NCBI RefSeq assembly: GCF_002563895.1
Contig: NZ_PDJB01000001.1
Span: 2,649,501 to 2,713,500, forward strand
Direction of reading: 5' to 3'
Origin: Pseudomonas lurida
GTDB lineage: Bacteria; Pseudomonadota; Gammaproteobacteria; Pseudomonadales; Pseudomonadaceae
DNA: 64,000 nt
How positions within the stretch are numbered: the first letter of the stretch is position 1; the number at the start of each line of letters is the position of its first letter. Shown in pieces: positions 52,289 through 61,596 of the stretch. The notes under the pieces are model-generated. The model saw only the letters and a list, made by a program, of their open reading frames with translations. It had not been told where the DNA came from and ran no database searches. A program made the translations under genes and the position numbers.

Positions 52289-52989
52289 GCGGAGTATTGA
52301 TCGTCGCGGTTGCGGCGAAACAACCAAGCGCTGATCAGGCCCAGGGCCAGCCAGAATGCGACGTTGGTCAGTTGTGAAGCGATTTTGAACTGCGCTTCCA
52401 GGGCTTGCGGTGCCAGCATCGAATGCACCTCTGGCTGCGGCGCGCCGATCACGTGCGGTACCGCGATAATCGCCACGCCCAGCACTTTGAGCAGCCAGTT
52501 GCGACCAAATACGATCAGTGCGATACCGGCGGCGGTAGACGCGGCGGTGCCGATCCACCAGGTCTGGCGCAGCGCCAGGTCGGCGGCGGCGGTGCCCGGC
52601 AACTCAGGCGGCAGGCCCAAGGTAGGTGCCAGCACGAACGTCGCATAACCGGCCAGGCCCCAGAGCAGGCCCTGGGCCGTGCGGGTCGGTGCGCGCAGGG
52701 TATAGAGGCCGGCCAGCATCAGCGCAAAACCGACGGCGACCACCAGGTTGCCACCTGTGGTGGACAGGACGCGCTGCCAGCCATTTTCCGGCTCCCAGGC
52801 TTCGGCATCGTGGGTGTGGGCGGCAGCACCTTCGGCATGTTGATGGGCCACTTCAGTGGCGGCCGGGGCGTTTTCATAGGTTTCCGCCTGCAGTATCAGC
52901 GGGGCGACCCAGAAGCTTTGCAGCAAGGTCAGCAGCAGGGCGGCCAGAAGGCCGGTGAAACCGGCGGTTTGCGCAATACGCTTGATCAT
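52285..52989 (-). CDS. cbtA: Cobalt transporter subunit CbtA
   Basis: A 234-residue inner-membrane protein with about five to six membrane segments. A His-rich periplasmic loop after the first segment (EVAHQHAEGAAAHTHDAEAW, about 45-65) fits metal capture. CbtA/CbtB were proposed as cobalt importers because they occur under cobalamin riboswitches, as here. The start at 52989 follows the cbtB stop by 11 bp. Confidence 0.9.
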   Translation of the reverse strand: MIKRIAQTAGFTGLLAALLLTLLQSFWVAPLILQAETYENAPAATEVAHQHAEGAAAHTHDAEAWEPENGWQRVLSTTGGNLVVAVGFALMLAGLYTLRAPTRTAQGLLWGLAGYATFVLAPTLGLPPELPGTAAADLALRQTWWIGTAASTAAGIALIVFGRNWLLKVLGVAIIAVPHVIGAPQPEVHSMLAPQALEAQFKIASQLTNVAFWLALGLISAWLFRRNRDDQYSA

Positions 52990-53000
52990 GTCGGCAGGTC

Positions 53001-53189
53001 TCAGTGGCACGGGAACGCGGCGCTGTGGCGGGTATCGTGGGCGGCGTTGTGCACCGCCTCGATGTGCGAGAAACCGGCGAAATACACCAGGCACGCACCC
53101 AGGATCGACGCGCCGATGGCGGCGGTCAGGCGTTGGCCCAGGGTAGCGGAGCTGCTGGTGGTGTGTGAGGTGCTGCTGATGATCGACAT
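53001..53189 (-). CDS. cbtB: Cobalt transporter subunit CbtB
   Basis: A 62-residue protein with one membrane helix (about 22-38, TAAIGASILGACLVYFAGF) and a His-rich C-terminus (HNAAHDTRHSAAFPCH) suited to metal binding. AAGGGA precedes the ATG at 53189. It is the first gene after the minus-strand cobalamin riboswitch. Confidence 0.9.
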   Translation of the reverse strand: MSIISSTSHTTSSSATLGQRLTAAIGASILGACLVYFAGFSHIEAVHNAAHDTRHSAAFPCH

Positions 53190-53228
53190 GGCGCGTCCCT
53201 TCTGGGTGTCAGGGTGAAACGAGCGCAT

Positions 53229-53258
53229 GAAAACCCCGCGAGCCAGGCACGCAGGGTT
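53229..53258 (-). terminator. Attenuator-like hairpin between riboswitch and cbtB
   Basis: On the minus strand AACCCTGCG-N12-CGCGGGGTT ends in TTTTC. It lies 40-70 bp before the cbtB start, as expected of the expression platform of the cobalamin riboswitch. The T-run is short. Confidence 0.5.
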
Positions 53259-53300
53259 CTGAACAGCGCCCGCCCACCGCGGGTTTGTTATCTGAATTTT

Positions 53301-53485
53301 CGGGCCGGTCTCCGGGCTTGCGAGGGGGCTCCTGGGGAGTCCTCAAAGCGTCGCCTTCCCATGCATTTGCACAGTGGCCGTGACACTTCGCTCGCTTACC
53401 GTTGCGGGGGCAGCACCGGACTGGTCATATCGCTATGACGCACCGGTTTCCCGTTTCACCCTGTGAAGGGCACCCGAAACAAGGT
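53301..53485 (-). ncRNA. Cobalamin riboswitch upstream of cbtB-cbtA-cobE-cobM
   Basis: Minus-strand landmarks occur in the standard order: GGTGCCC, AGGGTGAAACGGGAA, CTGCCCCCGCAACGGTAA, the B12 box GGCCACTG, GGGAAGGCG, and the closing AGCCCGGAGACCGGCC. It should switch off cobalt uptake and corrin methylation genes when adenosylcobalamin is plentiful. Confidence 0.95.
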
Positions 53486-53531
53486 GTGTAGGAGAGCATG
53501 GGCGCAGGATGGGAGTCAATTGAGTTGTTGG

Positions 53532-53567
53532 GTGCCTATCCGTTACCTGAATATCGGATAGGTACAC
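53532..53567. repeat. Palindrome related to the dispersed element ends
   Basis: GTGCCTATCCG-TTACCTGAATAT-CGGATAGGTACAC sits between the two riboswitches. Its CTATCCGTT matches the end motif of the elements at 10900-11331 and 50033-50152. It may instead be an operator for the divergent promoters. Confidence 0.5.
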
Positions 53568-53627
53568 GAGCGAGCCCAGCCAAGCCCAACCCATCATTGA
53601 CCATCCCCCAAGCACTGCGTAGCCTTG

Positions 53628-53803
53628 CACCCTCGAGGTTCTTCAGCCCAGGCCGAAGCTAAGAAGGGAACGCGGTCCAAGCCGCGGCTGCCCCCGCAAC
53701 TGTAAAGGGTTTATCTGACTGCCACGCCACTGCCATCCGGCGGGAAGGCGCAGCCAGCGCCGGTCGCAAGACCCGCATGCCCCAAGCCAGGAGACCTGCC
53801 TCG
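53628..53803 (+). ncRNA. Cobalamin riboswitch upstream of cobW-cobN
   Basis: Plus-strand landmarks: CTCGAGGTTCTTC, AGAAGGGAACGCGGT, GGCTGCCCCCGCAACTGTAA, the B12 box CGCCACTG, CGGGAAGGCG, and the closing AGCCAGGAGACCTGCC. It controls the cobalt chelatase unit. Confidence 0.95.
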
Positions 53804-53887
53804 TAACCGATTTTCCAATTCAACCGGGCGGGGTGATCCGGTGACGAAATCCGCTGCTGCGCGCCGTCGCAGGGCCTATCGTCCCGT

Positions 53888-53907
53888 ATGCCCGCCCCCA
53901 AGGGCAT
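53888..53907 (+). promoter_or_regulatory. Hairpin sequestering the cobW ribosome-binding site
   Basis: ATGCCC (53888-53893) pairs with GGGCAT (53902-53907). The second arm contains most of the AAGGG Shine-Dalgarno (53900-53904), ending 3 bp before the cobW ATG. It would suit a translational expression platform. Confidence 0.55.
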
Positions 53908-53910
53908 CCG

Positions 53911-54972
53911 ATGAAAACACTGGCCAAACTTCCCGTCACCATCGTTACCGGCTTCCTCGGTTCGGGCAAAACCACCTTGTTGCGCCACATGCTCGACAAC
54001 GCGCAGGGCCGCCGCATTGCGGTCATCGTCAATGAGTTCGGCGAGTTGGGCATCGACGGTGAGATCCTCAAGCAGTGCTCCATCGGTTGCACTGAAGAAG
54101 AGGCCAACGGCCGCGTGTACGAACTGGCCAACGGCTGCCTGTGCTGCACGGTGCAAGAAGAGTTTTTCCCGGTGATGCGCGAATTGGTCGCCCGTCGTGG
54201 TGACCTCGACCATATCCTCATCGAAACCTCCGGCCTGGCCCTGCCAAAACCGTTGGTACAAGCCTTTCAATGGCCAGAAATCCGCAGCGCCTGCACGGTT
54301 GACGCGGTGATCACCGTGGTCGACAGCCCGGCCGTGGCCGCTGGCACCTTCGCCGCATTCCCGGACCAGGTCGATGCCCAGCGCAAACTCGACCCGAACC
54401 TGGACCACGAATCGCCACTGCATGAGCTGTTCGCTGACCAGTTGGCCAGCGCCGACCTGGTGATCCTCAACAAGACCGACCTGATCAGCGCCGAAGACCT
54501 GGCCCGCGTGCGCCTGGAAGTCGCCGAAGAACTGCCACCCGCGGTGAAGATCGTCGAAGCCAGCAGCGGTCGCTTGCCGTTGGACGTGCTGATTGGCGTG
54601 GGTGCCGGCTCCGAAGAACATATCGACGGCCGCCACAGCCATCACGATCATCACCACGAGGGTGAAGACGACCACGACCACGATGCGTTTGACTCGATCT
54701 CCATCGACCTGCCACAAGCTGACGAAGCGCTGCTGCTCGAGGCCCTGACGCAACTGGTGGTGCAACACGGCATCCTGCGCGTCAAAGGTTTCGCTGCTAT
54801 CCCGAACAAGCCGATGCGCCTGCTGATCCAGGGCGTGGGCACGCGTTTCGACAAGCATTTCGACCGTGCCTGGGGCGCCGACGAAGCGCGCGTCACGCGC
54901 TTGGTGCTGATCGGCCAGGAGCTCGATGCGGCGGGCCTTGAAGCGCAATTGCGCGCCGCGCTCAGCGTCTAA
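53911..54972 (+). CDS. cobW: Cobalamin biosynthesis GTPase CobW
   Basis: A 353-residue G3E-family metal-chaperone GTPase. Walker A GFLGSGKT is at 14-21, the metal-binding CLCC at 76-79 and the GTP-specificity NKTDL near 190. A His/Asp-rich stretch (HSHHDHHHEGEDDHDHD, about 240-258) may hold metal. It is thought to deliver cobalt to the CobN chelatase encoded 3 bp downstream. It is the first gene of the plus-strand riboswitch unit. Confidence 0.95.
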   Translation: MKTLAKLPVTIVTGFLGSGKTTLLRHMLDNAQGRRIAVIVNEFGELGIDGEILKQCSIGCTEEEANGRVYELANGCLCCTVQEEFFPVMRELVARRGDLDHILIETSGLALPKPLVQAFQWPEIRSACTVDAVITVVDSPAVAAGTFAAFPDQVDAQRKLDPNLDHESPLHELFADQLASADLVILNKTDLISAEDLARVRLEVAEELPPAVKIVEASSGRLPLDVLIGVGAGSEEHIDGRHSHHDHHHEGEDDHDHDAFDSISIDLPQADEALLLEALTQLVVQHGILRVKGFAAIPNKPMRLLIQGVGTRFDKHFDRAWGADEARVTRLVLIGQELDAAGLEAQLRAALSV

Positions 54973-54975
54973 CCC

Positions 54976-57900
54976 ATGCACCTGCTCAGGACCCAGCCCG
55001 GTGGTTTCGTCTCGGACGACAACATTGCCGACCTCGGCCAGACCCCCGCTGAACTGGTGATCCTGTGCAGCGGTGATTCGAGCCTGGCGCTGCTGGCCGA
55101 AGCGGCCCAGCAGCTGCCCGACGACTACCCCAGTTTTCGCCTGGCCAACCCGATGCAGGTGCAGAACCATGCCTCCGTCGACCTGTACGTCGATGAAGTG
55201 CTGCGCCACGCCAAGGTCATCCTGATCTCGCTGCATGGCGGCATCGGTTATTGGCGCTACGGCATCGAGCGCCTGGTGGAACTGGCCGAGCGCGGCGTGC
55301 AGTTGATTCTGGTGCCGGGGGATGACAGACCGGACCCGGAGCTCAGTGACCTGAGCACCGTTGGCGTACAAGCGCGTGATCGCCTCTGGCACTTCCTGCG
55401 CCAGGGCGGCCTGGCGAATGCGCTGAATTTCTATCGCTGCCTGGCCAGTGGTTACCTGGGCCGGGACTACGCCTGGGAAGCGCCACAAACCCTGCCGCGC
55501 ACGGCGATTTATCACCCGCATCACGCCAGTGCATGCCTGCATGATTGGCAGGCCGACTGGAGCGCGGACTGGCCGGTGGCGGCGGTGCTGTTCTATCGCT
55601 CCCATTTGCAGGCGGCCAATACCGGGTTTATCGACGTGTTCTGCCAGCGCTTGCAGGCTGCGGGCCTTAACCCGTTGCCCATGGCGGCGGCCAGTTTGAA
55701 AGAGCCCGGCTGCCTGGCGGTGGTCGAGGACGTGCTGGATGAGGTAGGCGCGGCGGTGATCCTCAACACCACAGGCTTTGCCCAATCCAGCCCCGAAGCG
55801 CCGCATTTACGCCCGTTTCGCCGTAATATCCCGGTGATCCAGGCCATTTGCGCCCAAGACAACCAGCCCGGCTGGGAGGCCAGCGAGCAGGGCCTCGGCC
55901 CGCGTGACCTGGCGATGCATATCGCCTTGCCCGAACTGGACGGGCGCATCATCAGCCGGCCGATCAGTTTCAAGGACCTGGCCTGGCGCAGTGAGCGCAG
56001 CCAGTCGGACGTGGTCTGCTACCGCGCCGCGCCCGAGCGCATGGATTTTGTCGCGCAGCTGGCCCGGCGTTGGGTCGAGTTGGCGCGAGTGCCCGCTGCG
56101 GACAAACGCATTGCGCTGGTCCTTGCCAATTACCCAACCCGCGACGGCCGTATCGGCAACGGCGTTGGCCTGGACACGCCCGCGGCGGCGCTGAATATCC
56201 TGCGGGCCTTGCAGGCTGAAGGCTATCCGCTGCCGGACAGCTTGCCCGAGAGCGGCACGGCGCTGATCCACGCTTTACTCGGCGGCGTCACCAATGACCT
56301 GGACGGTCTCGACCTGCGCCCGTGCCATCAAAGCCTGGCGCTGGAGGACTACGAGGCGATGTTCAAGCGCTTGCCCGAGGCCAACCGCCAGGCCGTGCTG
56401 GAACGCTGGGGCGCGCCGCACAACGACCCGATGTTCCGCGACGGTCGCCTGATGATCGCCGGCCTGCGCCTGGGCCTGACCTTTGTCGGCATCCAGCCGG
56501 CACGCGGTTATCAGGTGGATGCCAGCGCGGTGTACCACGACCCGGACCTGGTTCCGCCCCATGCTTACCTGGCGTTTTACTTCTGGTTGCGCCACACCTA
56601 CGGTGCCCATGGCGTGATCCATGTGGGCAAGCACGGCAATCTGGAATGGTTGCCGGGCAAGGGCGTGGGGCTGTCGGAAAACTGCTGGCCCGACGCGCTG
56701 CTGGGGCCGCTGCCGAACATCTACCCGTTTATCGTCAACGACCCTGGCGAGGGCGCCCAAGCCAAGCGGCGCACCCAGGCAGTGATCATCGACCACCTGA
56801 TGCCGCCGCTGACCCGTGCCGAAACCTATGGCCCGCTGCGTGATCTGGAGCTGCTCGCGGACGAGTATTACGAAGCGCAGCTGCTGGATCCGCGCCGCGC
56901 TCTGGAGCTGCAGAAAGACATTCTCAAACTGGTGCGTGAAACCCGCATCGACCAGGAACTCGAGCTGCAAAGCGATACAGAGGCGGCGGTGTGGCTGCCG
57001 CGCCTGGACACCTACCTGTGCGACTTGAAGGAGTCGCAGATTCGCGACGGCCTGCATATCTTCGGCGAGTCGCCGGAGGGGCGCTTGCGTATCGATACCT
57101 TGCTCGCCTTGCTGCGCATCCCGCGTGGCGACGGCCGTGGCCCGCAGTCGAGTTTACTGCGGGTGCTGGCCAAGGCGTTCGAGCTGGGCTTCGACCCGCT
57201 GGACTGCGCCCTGGCCGAACCCTGGACCGGGCGCCGGCCGCTGGTGTTGCAGACGATCGACGGGCAGTTGTGGCGCACCGCCGGCGATACCCGCGAGCGC
57301 CTCGAACTGTACGCGGCGCGCTTGATCGAGCAGGCGCTGGAAGGGCCGCTTGAACAGTTGGAAGCGCCTGGCTGGGAGGATGTGAAGGCGGTCATCGAAA
57401 GCCTGCGTATCGTGGTTGCGCCACGCCTGGACGCCTGCGGCCCGGCAGAAATGCGTGGGTTGCTGGACGCCTTGAACGGCCGTTTCGTGCCCGCGGGCCC
57501 CAGTGGTGCGCCGAGTCGCGGGCGTCTGGATGTGCTGCCGACCGGGCGCAACTTTTTCACCGTCGACGTACGCAACCTGCCCACCACCACCGCCTGGCGC
57601 ATCGGCTTCCAGTCGGCCAACCTGATTCTCGAGCGGCACCTGCAGGACCATGGCGACCACCTGCGCCAGCTCGGTCTGTCGGTATGGGGCACTGCCACCA
57701 TGCGCACCGGCGGTGATGATATCGCCCAGGCCATGGCACTGATGGGCGTGCGCCCGGTGTGGGCGACGGGCAGCCAGCGCGTGGATGACTTTGAAATCCT
57801 GCCGATCAGCCTGCTGGATCGTCCGCGCGTTGACGTGACGCTGCGGGTGTCCGGCTTTTTCCGTGATGCCTTCGCCAACCTGATCCGCCTGTTCGATGCG

Positions 57901-58737
57901 GCGGTGCAGGCTGTCGCCGCGCTGGACGAGCCGGACGATATGAACCCGCTGGCCGCCAAGGTGCGCAGCGAGCGCGAAGCGTTGCGCAACTCCGGCCTGG
58001 ACGAAGAGGCCGCTGCTAAACAGGCCGGCTGGCGCATCTTTGGTGCCAAGCCCGGCGCTTATGGTGCGGGGGTGCAGGGTGCGGTCGACGGGCGCCTGTG
58101 GCAAAGCCGCGAAGACCTCGCCGAGGTCTACCTGAACTGGGGCGGCTATGCCTATGGCGGCTCCGACGAAGGCACTGCCGCCCGCGCGCAATTCGCCCAG
58201 CGCTTGAGCCAGGTGCAGGCAGTGTTGCAGAACCAGGACAACCGCGAGCACGACCTGCTCGATTCCAATGATTACTACCAGTTCCAAGGCGGCATGCTCG
58301 CCGCTGTGGAAACCCTGAGCGGCGACAAGGCTGCCAGCTATCATGGCGACCATAGCCAGCCGGACCTGCCGAAGATCCGTACCCTGAAGGAAGAGCTGAA
58401 CCGGGTTATCCGTTCCCGCGCCGCCAACCCCAAGTGGATTGAGGGCGTGAAGCGCCATGGCTATAAAGGTGCGTTCGAGATGGCGGCGACTGTGGACAAT
58501 CTGTTCGCCTTCGATGCCACCACCGCACTGATTGACGATCACCAATACGCGCTGTTGGCCGACGCCTATCTGCTCGACCCTGACACGCGGGCCTTCGTGC
58601 AACAACACAACCCCGATGCGCTGCGCGACATGACCGAACGCATGCTCGAAGCCCAGCAGCGTGGCATGTGGCAGGAGCCCGGAGCGTACCGCGAAGCGTT
58701 GGAAAACCTGTTGCTGGATATAGAAGAAGACAGCTGA
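54976..58737 (+). CDS. cobN: Cobaltochelatase subunit CobN
   Basis: A 1253-residue large subunit of the aerobic cobalt chelatase, which inserts Co2+ into hydrogenobyrinic acid a,c-diamide at the cost of ATP. The BchH/CobN fold is recognisable from HVGKHGNLEWLPGKGVGLS (near 550) and GVRPVWATGSQRVDDFEILP (near 920). It needs AAA+ and VWA partners; those following here are of the ChlI/ChlD type rather than CobS/CobT. Its TGA overlaps the ATG of the next gene (TGATG). Confidence 0.95.
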   Translation: MHLLRTQPGGFVSDDNIADLGQTPAELVILCSGDSSLALLAEAAQQLPDDYPSFRLANPMQVQNHASVDLYVDEVLRHAKVILISLHGGIGYWRYGIERLVELAERGVQLILVPGDDRPDPELSDLSTVGVQARDRLWHFLRQGGLANALNFYRCLASGYLGRDYAWEAPQTLPRTAIYHPHHASACLHDWQADWSADWPVAAVLFYRSHLQAANTGFIDVFCQRLQAAGLNPLPMAAASLKEPGCLAVVEDVLDEVGAAVILNTTGFAQSSPEAPHLRPFRRNIPVIQAICAQDNQPGWEASEQGLGPRDLAMHIALPELDGRIISRPISFKDLAWRSERSQSDVVCYRAAPERMDFVAQLARRWVELARVPAADKRIALVLANYPTRDGRIGNGVGLDTPAAALNILRALQAEGYPLPDSLPESGTALIHALLGGVTNDLDGLDLRPCHQSLALEDYEAMFKRLPEANRQAVLERWGAPHNDPMFRDGRLMIAGLRLGLTFVGIQPARGYQVDASAVYHDPDLVPPHAYLAFYFWLRHTYGAHGVIHVGKHGNLEWLPGKGVGLSENCWPDALLGPLPNIYPFIVNDPGEGAQAKRRTQAVIIDHLMPPLTRAETYGPLRDLELLADEYYEAQLLDPRRALELQKDILKLVRETRIDQELELQSDTEAAVWLPRLDTYLCDLKESQIRDGLHIFGESPEGRLRIDTLLALLRIPRGDGRGPQSSLLRVLAKAFELGFDPLDCALAEPWTGRRPLVLQTIDGQLWRTAGDTRERLELYAARLIEQALEGPLEQLEAPGWEDVKAVIESLRIVVAPRLDACGPAEMRGLLDALNGRFVPAGPSGAPSRGRLDVLPTGRNFFTVDVRNLPTTTAWRIGFQSANLILERHLQDHGDHLRQLGLSVWGTATMRTGGDDIAQAMALMGVRPVWATGSQRVDDFEILPISLLDRPRVDVTLRVSGFFRDAFANLIRLFDAAVQAVAALDEPDDMNPLAAKVRSEREALRNSGLDEEAAAKQAGWRIFGAKPGAYGAGVQGAVDGRLWQSREDLAEVYLNWGGYAYGGSDEGTAARAQFAQRLSQVQAVLQNQDNREHDLLDSNDYYQFQGGMLAAVETLSGDKAASYHGDHSQPDLPKIRTLKEELNRVIRSRAANPKWIEGVKRHGYKGAFEMAATVDNLFAFDATTALIDDHQYALLADAYLLDPDTRAFVQQHNPDALRDMTERMLEAQQRGMWQEPGAYREALENLLLDIEEDS

Positions 58738-59735
58738 TGACTGATACCCCCCATTTCCCGCTGTCCGCCGTGGTCGGCGCCGACGACCTGAAACTGGCGC
58801 TGTGCCTGACCGCCATCGACCCAAAGATCGGCGGTGTGCTGATTGAAGGCCCGCGTGGCATGGCCAAGTCGACCTTGGCGCGTGGCTTGGCGGACCTGCT
58901 GGCCAGTGGTCAATTCGTGACATTGCCGTTGGGTGCCACCGAAGAGCGCCTGGTCGGCACGCTGGACCTGGACGCCGCATTGGGTGAAGGCCGCGCGCAA
59001 TTCTCGCCCGGCGTATTGGCCAAGGCTGACGGCGGCGTGCTGTACGTCGACGAAGTCAACCTGCTGCCCGATCACCTGGTGGACCTGCTGCTGGACGTGG
59101 CTGCCAGCGGCACCAACCTGATCGAGCGCGACGGCATTTCCCATCGGCATTCGGCGCGCTTTGTGCTGATCGGCACCATGAACCCGGAGGAGGGCGAGTT
59201 GCGTCCGCAACTGCTCGATCGCTTTGGTTTCAACGTGGCGCTGAGCGGGCAGACCCTGCCGGCCGAGCGTGGGCAGATCATCCGTCGCCGCCTGGATTTC
59301 GACAGCGACCCCGTCGAGTTCTGCGCGCAATGGGCCGAGCAGCAGGCTGCATTGCGTGAACGCTGCACCCAGGCGCGGGCGCGGCTCGACGGTATCGAAC
59401 TGGATGACCAGGCGCTCGCCCAGATCACCGAGCGCTGCTTTGGCGCCGGTGTCGATGGCCTGCGCGCGGACTTGGTTTGGCTGCGGGGCGCCAGGGCCCA
59501 TGCCGCTTGGCGGGGGGCCAGCGCCATTGCCGAGGAAGATATCGAGGCGGTGGCCGAATTTGCCCTGCGTCATCGCCGTCAGGAGCAAGCACCGCCCGCC
59601 AGCCCGCCGAGCGAAGGGCAGTCGCCTAAACCCTCCGACGCATCGCCCGGCCAGGGCCAGTGGGGCGATATGCCCGCTCCAGCCTTGCCCACGGGCGCAC
59701 GCCGGGACGTGCCCACCTGGCCAAAAAAGCCCTAG
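58737..59735 (+). CDS. ChlI/BchI-like AAA+ ATPase, chelatase subunit
   Basis: A 332-residue AAA+ ATPase. Walker A-like GPRGMAKS is at 38-45 and Walker B VLYVDEVNLLP is near 101-111, followed by the sensor/arginine regions typical of magnesium-chelatase subunit I. After about residue 285 a low-complexity Pro/Ser/Gly tail joins the next gene. It should form the ATPase ring that drives CobN together with the VWA protein encoded next. Confidence 0.9.
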   Translation: MTDTPHFPLSAVVGADDLKLALCLTAIDPKIGGVLIEGPRGMAKSTLARGLADLLASGQFVTLPLGATEERLVGTLDLDAALGEGRAQFSPGVLAKADGGVLYVDEVNLLPDHLVDLLLDVAASGTNLIERDGISHRHSARFVLIGTMNPEEGELRPQLLDRFGFNVALSGQTLPAERGQIIRRRLDFDSDPVEFCAQWAEQQAALRERCTQARARLDGIELDDQALAQITERCFGAGVDGLRADLVWLRGARAHAAWRGASAIAEEDIEAVAEFALRHRRQEQAPPASPPSEGQSPKPSDASPGQGQWGDMPAPALPTGARRDVPTWPKKP

Positions 59736-60391
59736 GCATCCGCCCCCGGCCTGACACGGGGGCGGATGCCCGCCCCAGGCCGGGGCGACTGGACCACGGC
59801 AGGCACGGCAGGGCGCGCAGCGCGAAGCAGGGCACGGTCAACTGGACGGGCACCTTGCTGGGTGGCCGGCCACAGTCGCTCGAAGACTTGCGCTACCACC
59901 TGCGCAGTCGTACGGCCCGTGAACTGTGGCTGGTGATTGTTGATGCATCGGCGTCCACTCGACGGCATCGAGCGCTCACCGACGCCAAGGGCCTGTTGGG
60001 CCAGGTGTTTGATGATGCCTATCGGCAACGGGCGCGCATGGCCTTGCTGACCGCCAGCGGGCAATCGCCCAAGTGGCAGGTGCAGGGGCTCAAGGCCTCG
60101 AAAAGCCTGGCGAGCTGGCTGGAGCAGCTGGGCGCGGGCGGTGGCACGCCCTTGCTGGCGGCGCTGACCGAGGCCGGGCATTGGCTGGTGGCGCGGCGCA
60201 AGCGTTATCCGGCTGAGCAGCAGCGGCTGCTGGTGATTACCGACGGGCGACTCAAGGCTATTAGCGGTCTGCCGCTGCTGGCGTGTCCGGGGTTGCTGGT
60301 GGATATCGAGCGCGGGCCGATCCGGTTGGGGCGGGCTCGGGAATTGGCGGCGGGGTTGCAGCTGGATTATCGCCATATCGATAAGTTGTAG
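59660..60391 (+). CDS. ChlD-like VWA protein, chelatase subunit (GTG start)
   Basis: A 243-residue protein. An Arg-rich N-terminal ~65 residues is followed by a von Willebrand A domain with the MIDAS motif DASAS (Asp95, Ser97, Ser99) and VITDGRLK. This corresponds to the C-terminal part of magnesium-chelatase subunit D. The GTG at 59660 (AGGG upstream) overlaps the previous gene by 76 bp in another frame. No ATG or GTG occurs further in before the VWA domain, so the overlap is real or the start is rarer still. Confidence 0.82.
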   Translation: MGRYARSSLAHGRTPGRAHLAKKALGIRPRPDTGADARPRPGRLDHGRHGRARSAKQGTVNWTGTLLGGRPQSLEDLRYHLRSRTARELWLVIVDASASTRRHRALTDAKGLLGQVFDDAYRQRARMALLTASGQSPKWQVQGLKASKSLASWLEQLGAGGGTPLLAALTEAGHWLVARRKRYPAEQQRLLVITDGRLKAISGLPLLACPGLLVDIERGPIRLGRARELAAGLQLDYRHIDKL

Positions 60392-60409
60392 CGCCTGGGC
60401 GGTCGTTTT

Positions 60410-60479
60410 CGCAGGCAAGCCAGCTTTCACATTTGATAGGTGACGCAGGCAAAATGTGGGCGCTGGCTTGCCTGCGATG
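60410..60479. repeat. Two diverging REP sequences
   Basis: CGCAGGCAAGCCAGCTTTCAC (60410-60430) and GTGGGCGCTGGCTTGCCTGCG (60456-60476) point outward, opposite to the inward REPINs elsewhere in the window. They lie between the convergent VWA and DUF1853 genes. Confidence 0.85.
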
Positions 60480-60503
60480 AGGCCTTCATACGCCGCCAGG
60501 CTC

Positions 60504-61451
60504 TCAGCCAGCGCCTGGTACATTCGGCCAGAGATCGGCCACCAGAAACAACCGCTCAGCTTCCTCCCAATCCTCGCCCACCGGCACCAACCGCACCAGC
60601 AACTGCGCTGGTGCCATCGGATCCAGCTCGGCCAGCCAGCCCTGCATCCGCGCTTCCTCCCACACTTCGTCTGCCGCGTAGTGCGCCGGTGCCAGCCACG
60701 CATGCCGGGGCAGGGGCTGCCAGCGACCGGGCGCGCTGGCGTTGACGAATCCCTGCCAATCACGCTGATGCAGCCAGCGCCCACGCAAATGCTGCGGATG
60801 GGCGCCAATGGGCGCCTGGGCTTGGCCGGGCCAGGGATACAGCAGATAGCCACCCAGCCACAAGTGCGCATCGAAGTGCTGGATATCCAGCGCCGCCAGC
60901 GCTTCACGGCTCTCAGCCCGCGCGGATATCGGCAGTTGATGCTGGGCCAGGTGGGCCAGCTTGCGGTCCAGCCGGTCATGGCAGCCCGGCCCCAGCCATT
61001 GCGCCGTGTCCTGGCCGTCACCGTCCTGCGGCCCTAGATAAAGTTTGATCGCCAACTCCAGGTGATGCACGCCATCGCGGTCGCGCAGGAGCATGTCGAG
61101 CTCGCCAAGGGTATGCCCTGCGCGGCGGATTGGCAGGTTGGCCGCCAGCAGTTCCACGCCCGGCGCGTGCTGCACCGCGAACTGCCACAAGCGTTCGTAA
61201 TACAGGCCCAGGCGCCGGGTGCGGGACAGGCTCAGCCATTGCTGCAAGGGGCTGCTGTCCTGGTCGAGTTGGCGCAGCCAGCGTTCCAGCCGATGCGGCG
61301 CCTGCACCCACTCGCTGCCAGCCAGCGGGTGACGCTGTGGCCACGGCGTCTGCGCGAGCATCGGCGGGGCGAGCATCACCCACGCCAGGTCGCGCACTTC
61401 GGGGTGGCGCAGCTGGCGGGGCAGGTTGTGCAGATCCGGGAACACAGTCAT
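60504..61451 (-). CDS. DUF1853 family protein
   Basis: A 315-residue soluble protein with the DUF1853 pattern: the opening [17 protein letters not shown], then [13 protein letters not shown] and the nuclease-like stretch [29 protein letters not shown], which contains an E-x-D ... E-x-x-x-K arrangement like PD-(D/E)XK enzymes. Function unproven. It is divergent from nadK. Confidence 0.88.
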   Translation of the reverse strand: MTVFPDLHNLPRQLRHPEVRDLAWVMLAPPMLAQTPWPQRHPLAGSEWVQAPHRLERWLRQLDQDSSPLQQWLSLSRTRRLGLYYERLWQFAVQHAPGVELLAANLPIRRAGHTLGELDMLLRDRDGVHHLELAIKLYLGPQDGDGQDTAQWLGPGCHDRLDRKLAHLAQHQLPISARAESREALAALDIQHFDAHLWLGGYLLYPWPGQAQAPIGAHPQHLRGRWLHQRDWQGFVNASAPGRWQPLPRHAWLAPAHYAADEVWEEARMQGWLAELDPMAPAQLLVRLVPVGEDWEEAERLFLVADLWPNVPGAG

Positions 61452-61596
61452 GGTCCGAGCATAGCCTTTTCAGTGTCGCGCGGGTGGATGAGAACCCTTG
61501 TCATCAAGTCTTCACGGCGACAAAGGGTTTTGCCTGGGACGGCCTTTCGCCCATAATCGTTCTTTTTTGCCACACCCCAAATCCCGCAGGAGCCCC

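Larger units (their letters stand above)
53190..53910. other. Gene-free 721-bp divergent control region
   Basis: No gene. It holds two back-to-back cobalamin riboswitches, a hairpin before cbtB, a hairpin over the cobW ribosome-binding site, and a repeat-like palindrome in the centre where both promoters must lie. Confidence 0.85.

Noticed and set aside
53659..55806. 715-codon open frame on the minus strand opposite cobW and the start of cobN
   Set aside because: It is antisense to well-supported genes and to a riboswitch, has no family motifs, and long antisense frames are common in GC-rich DNA.
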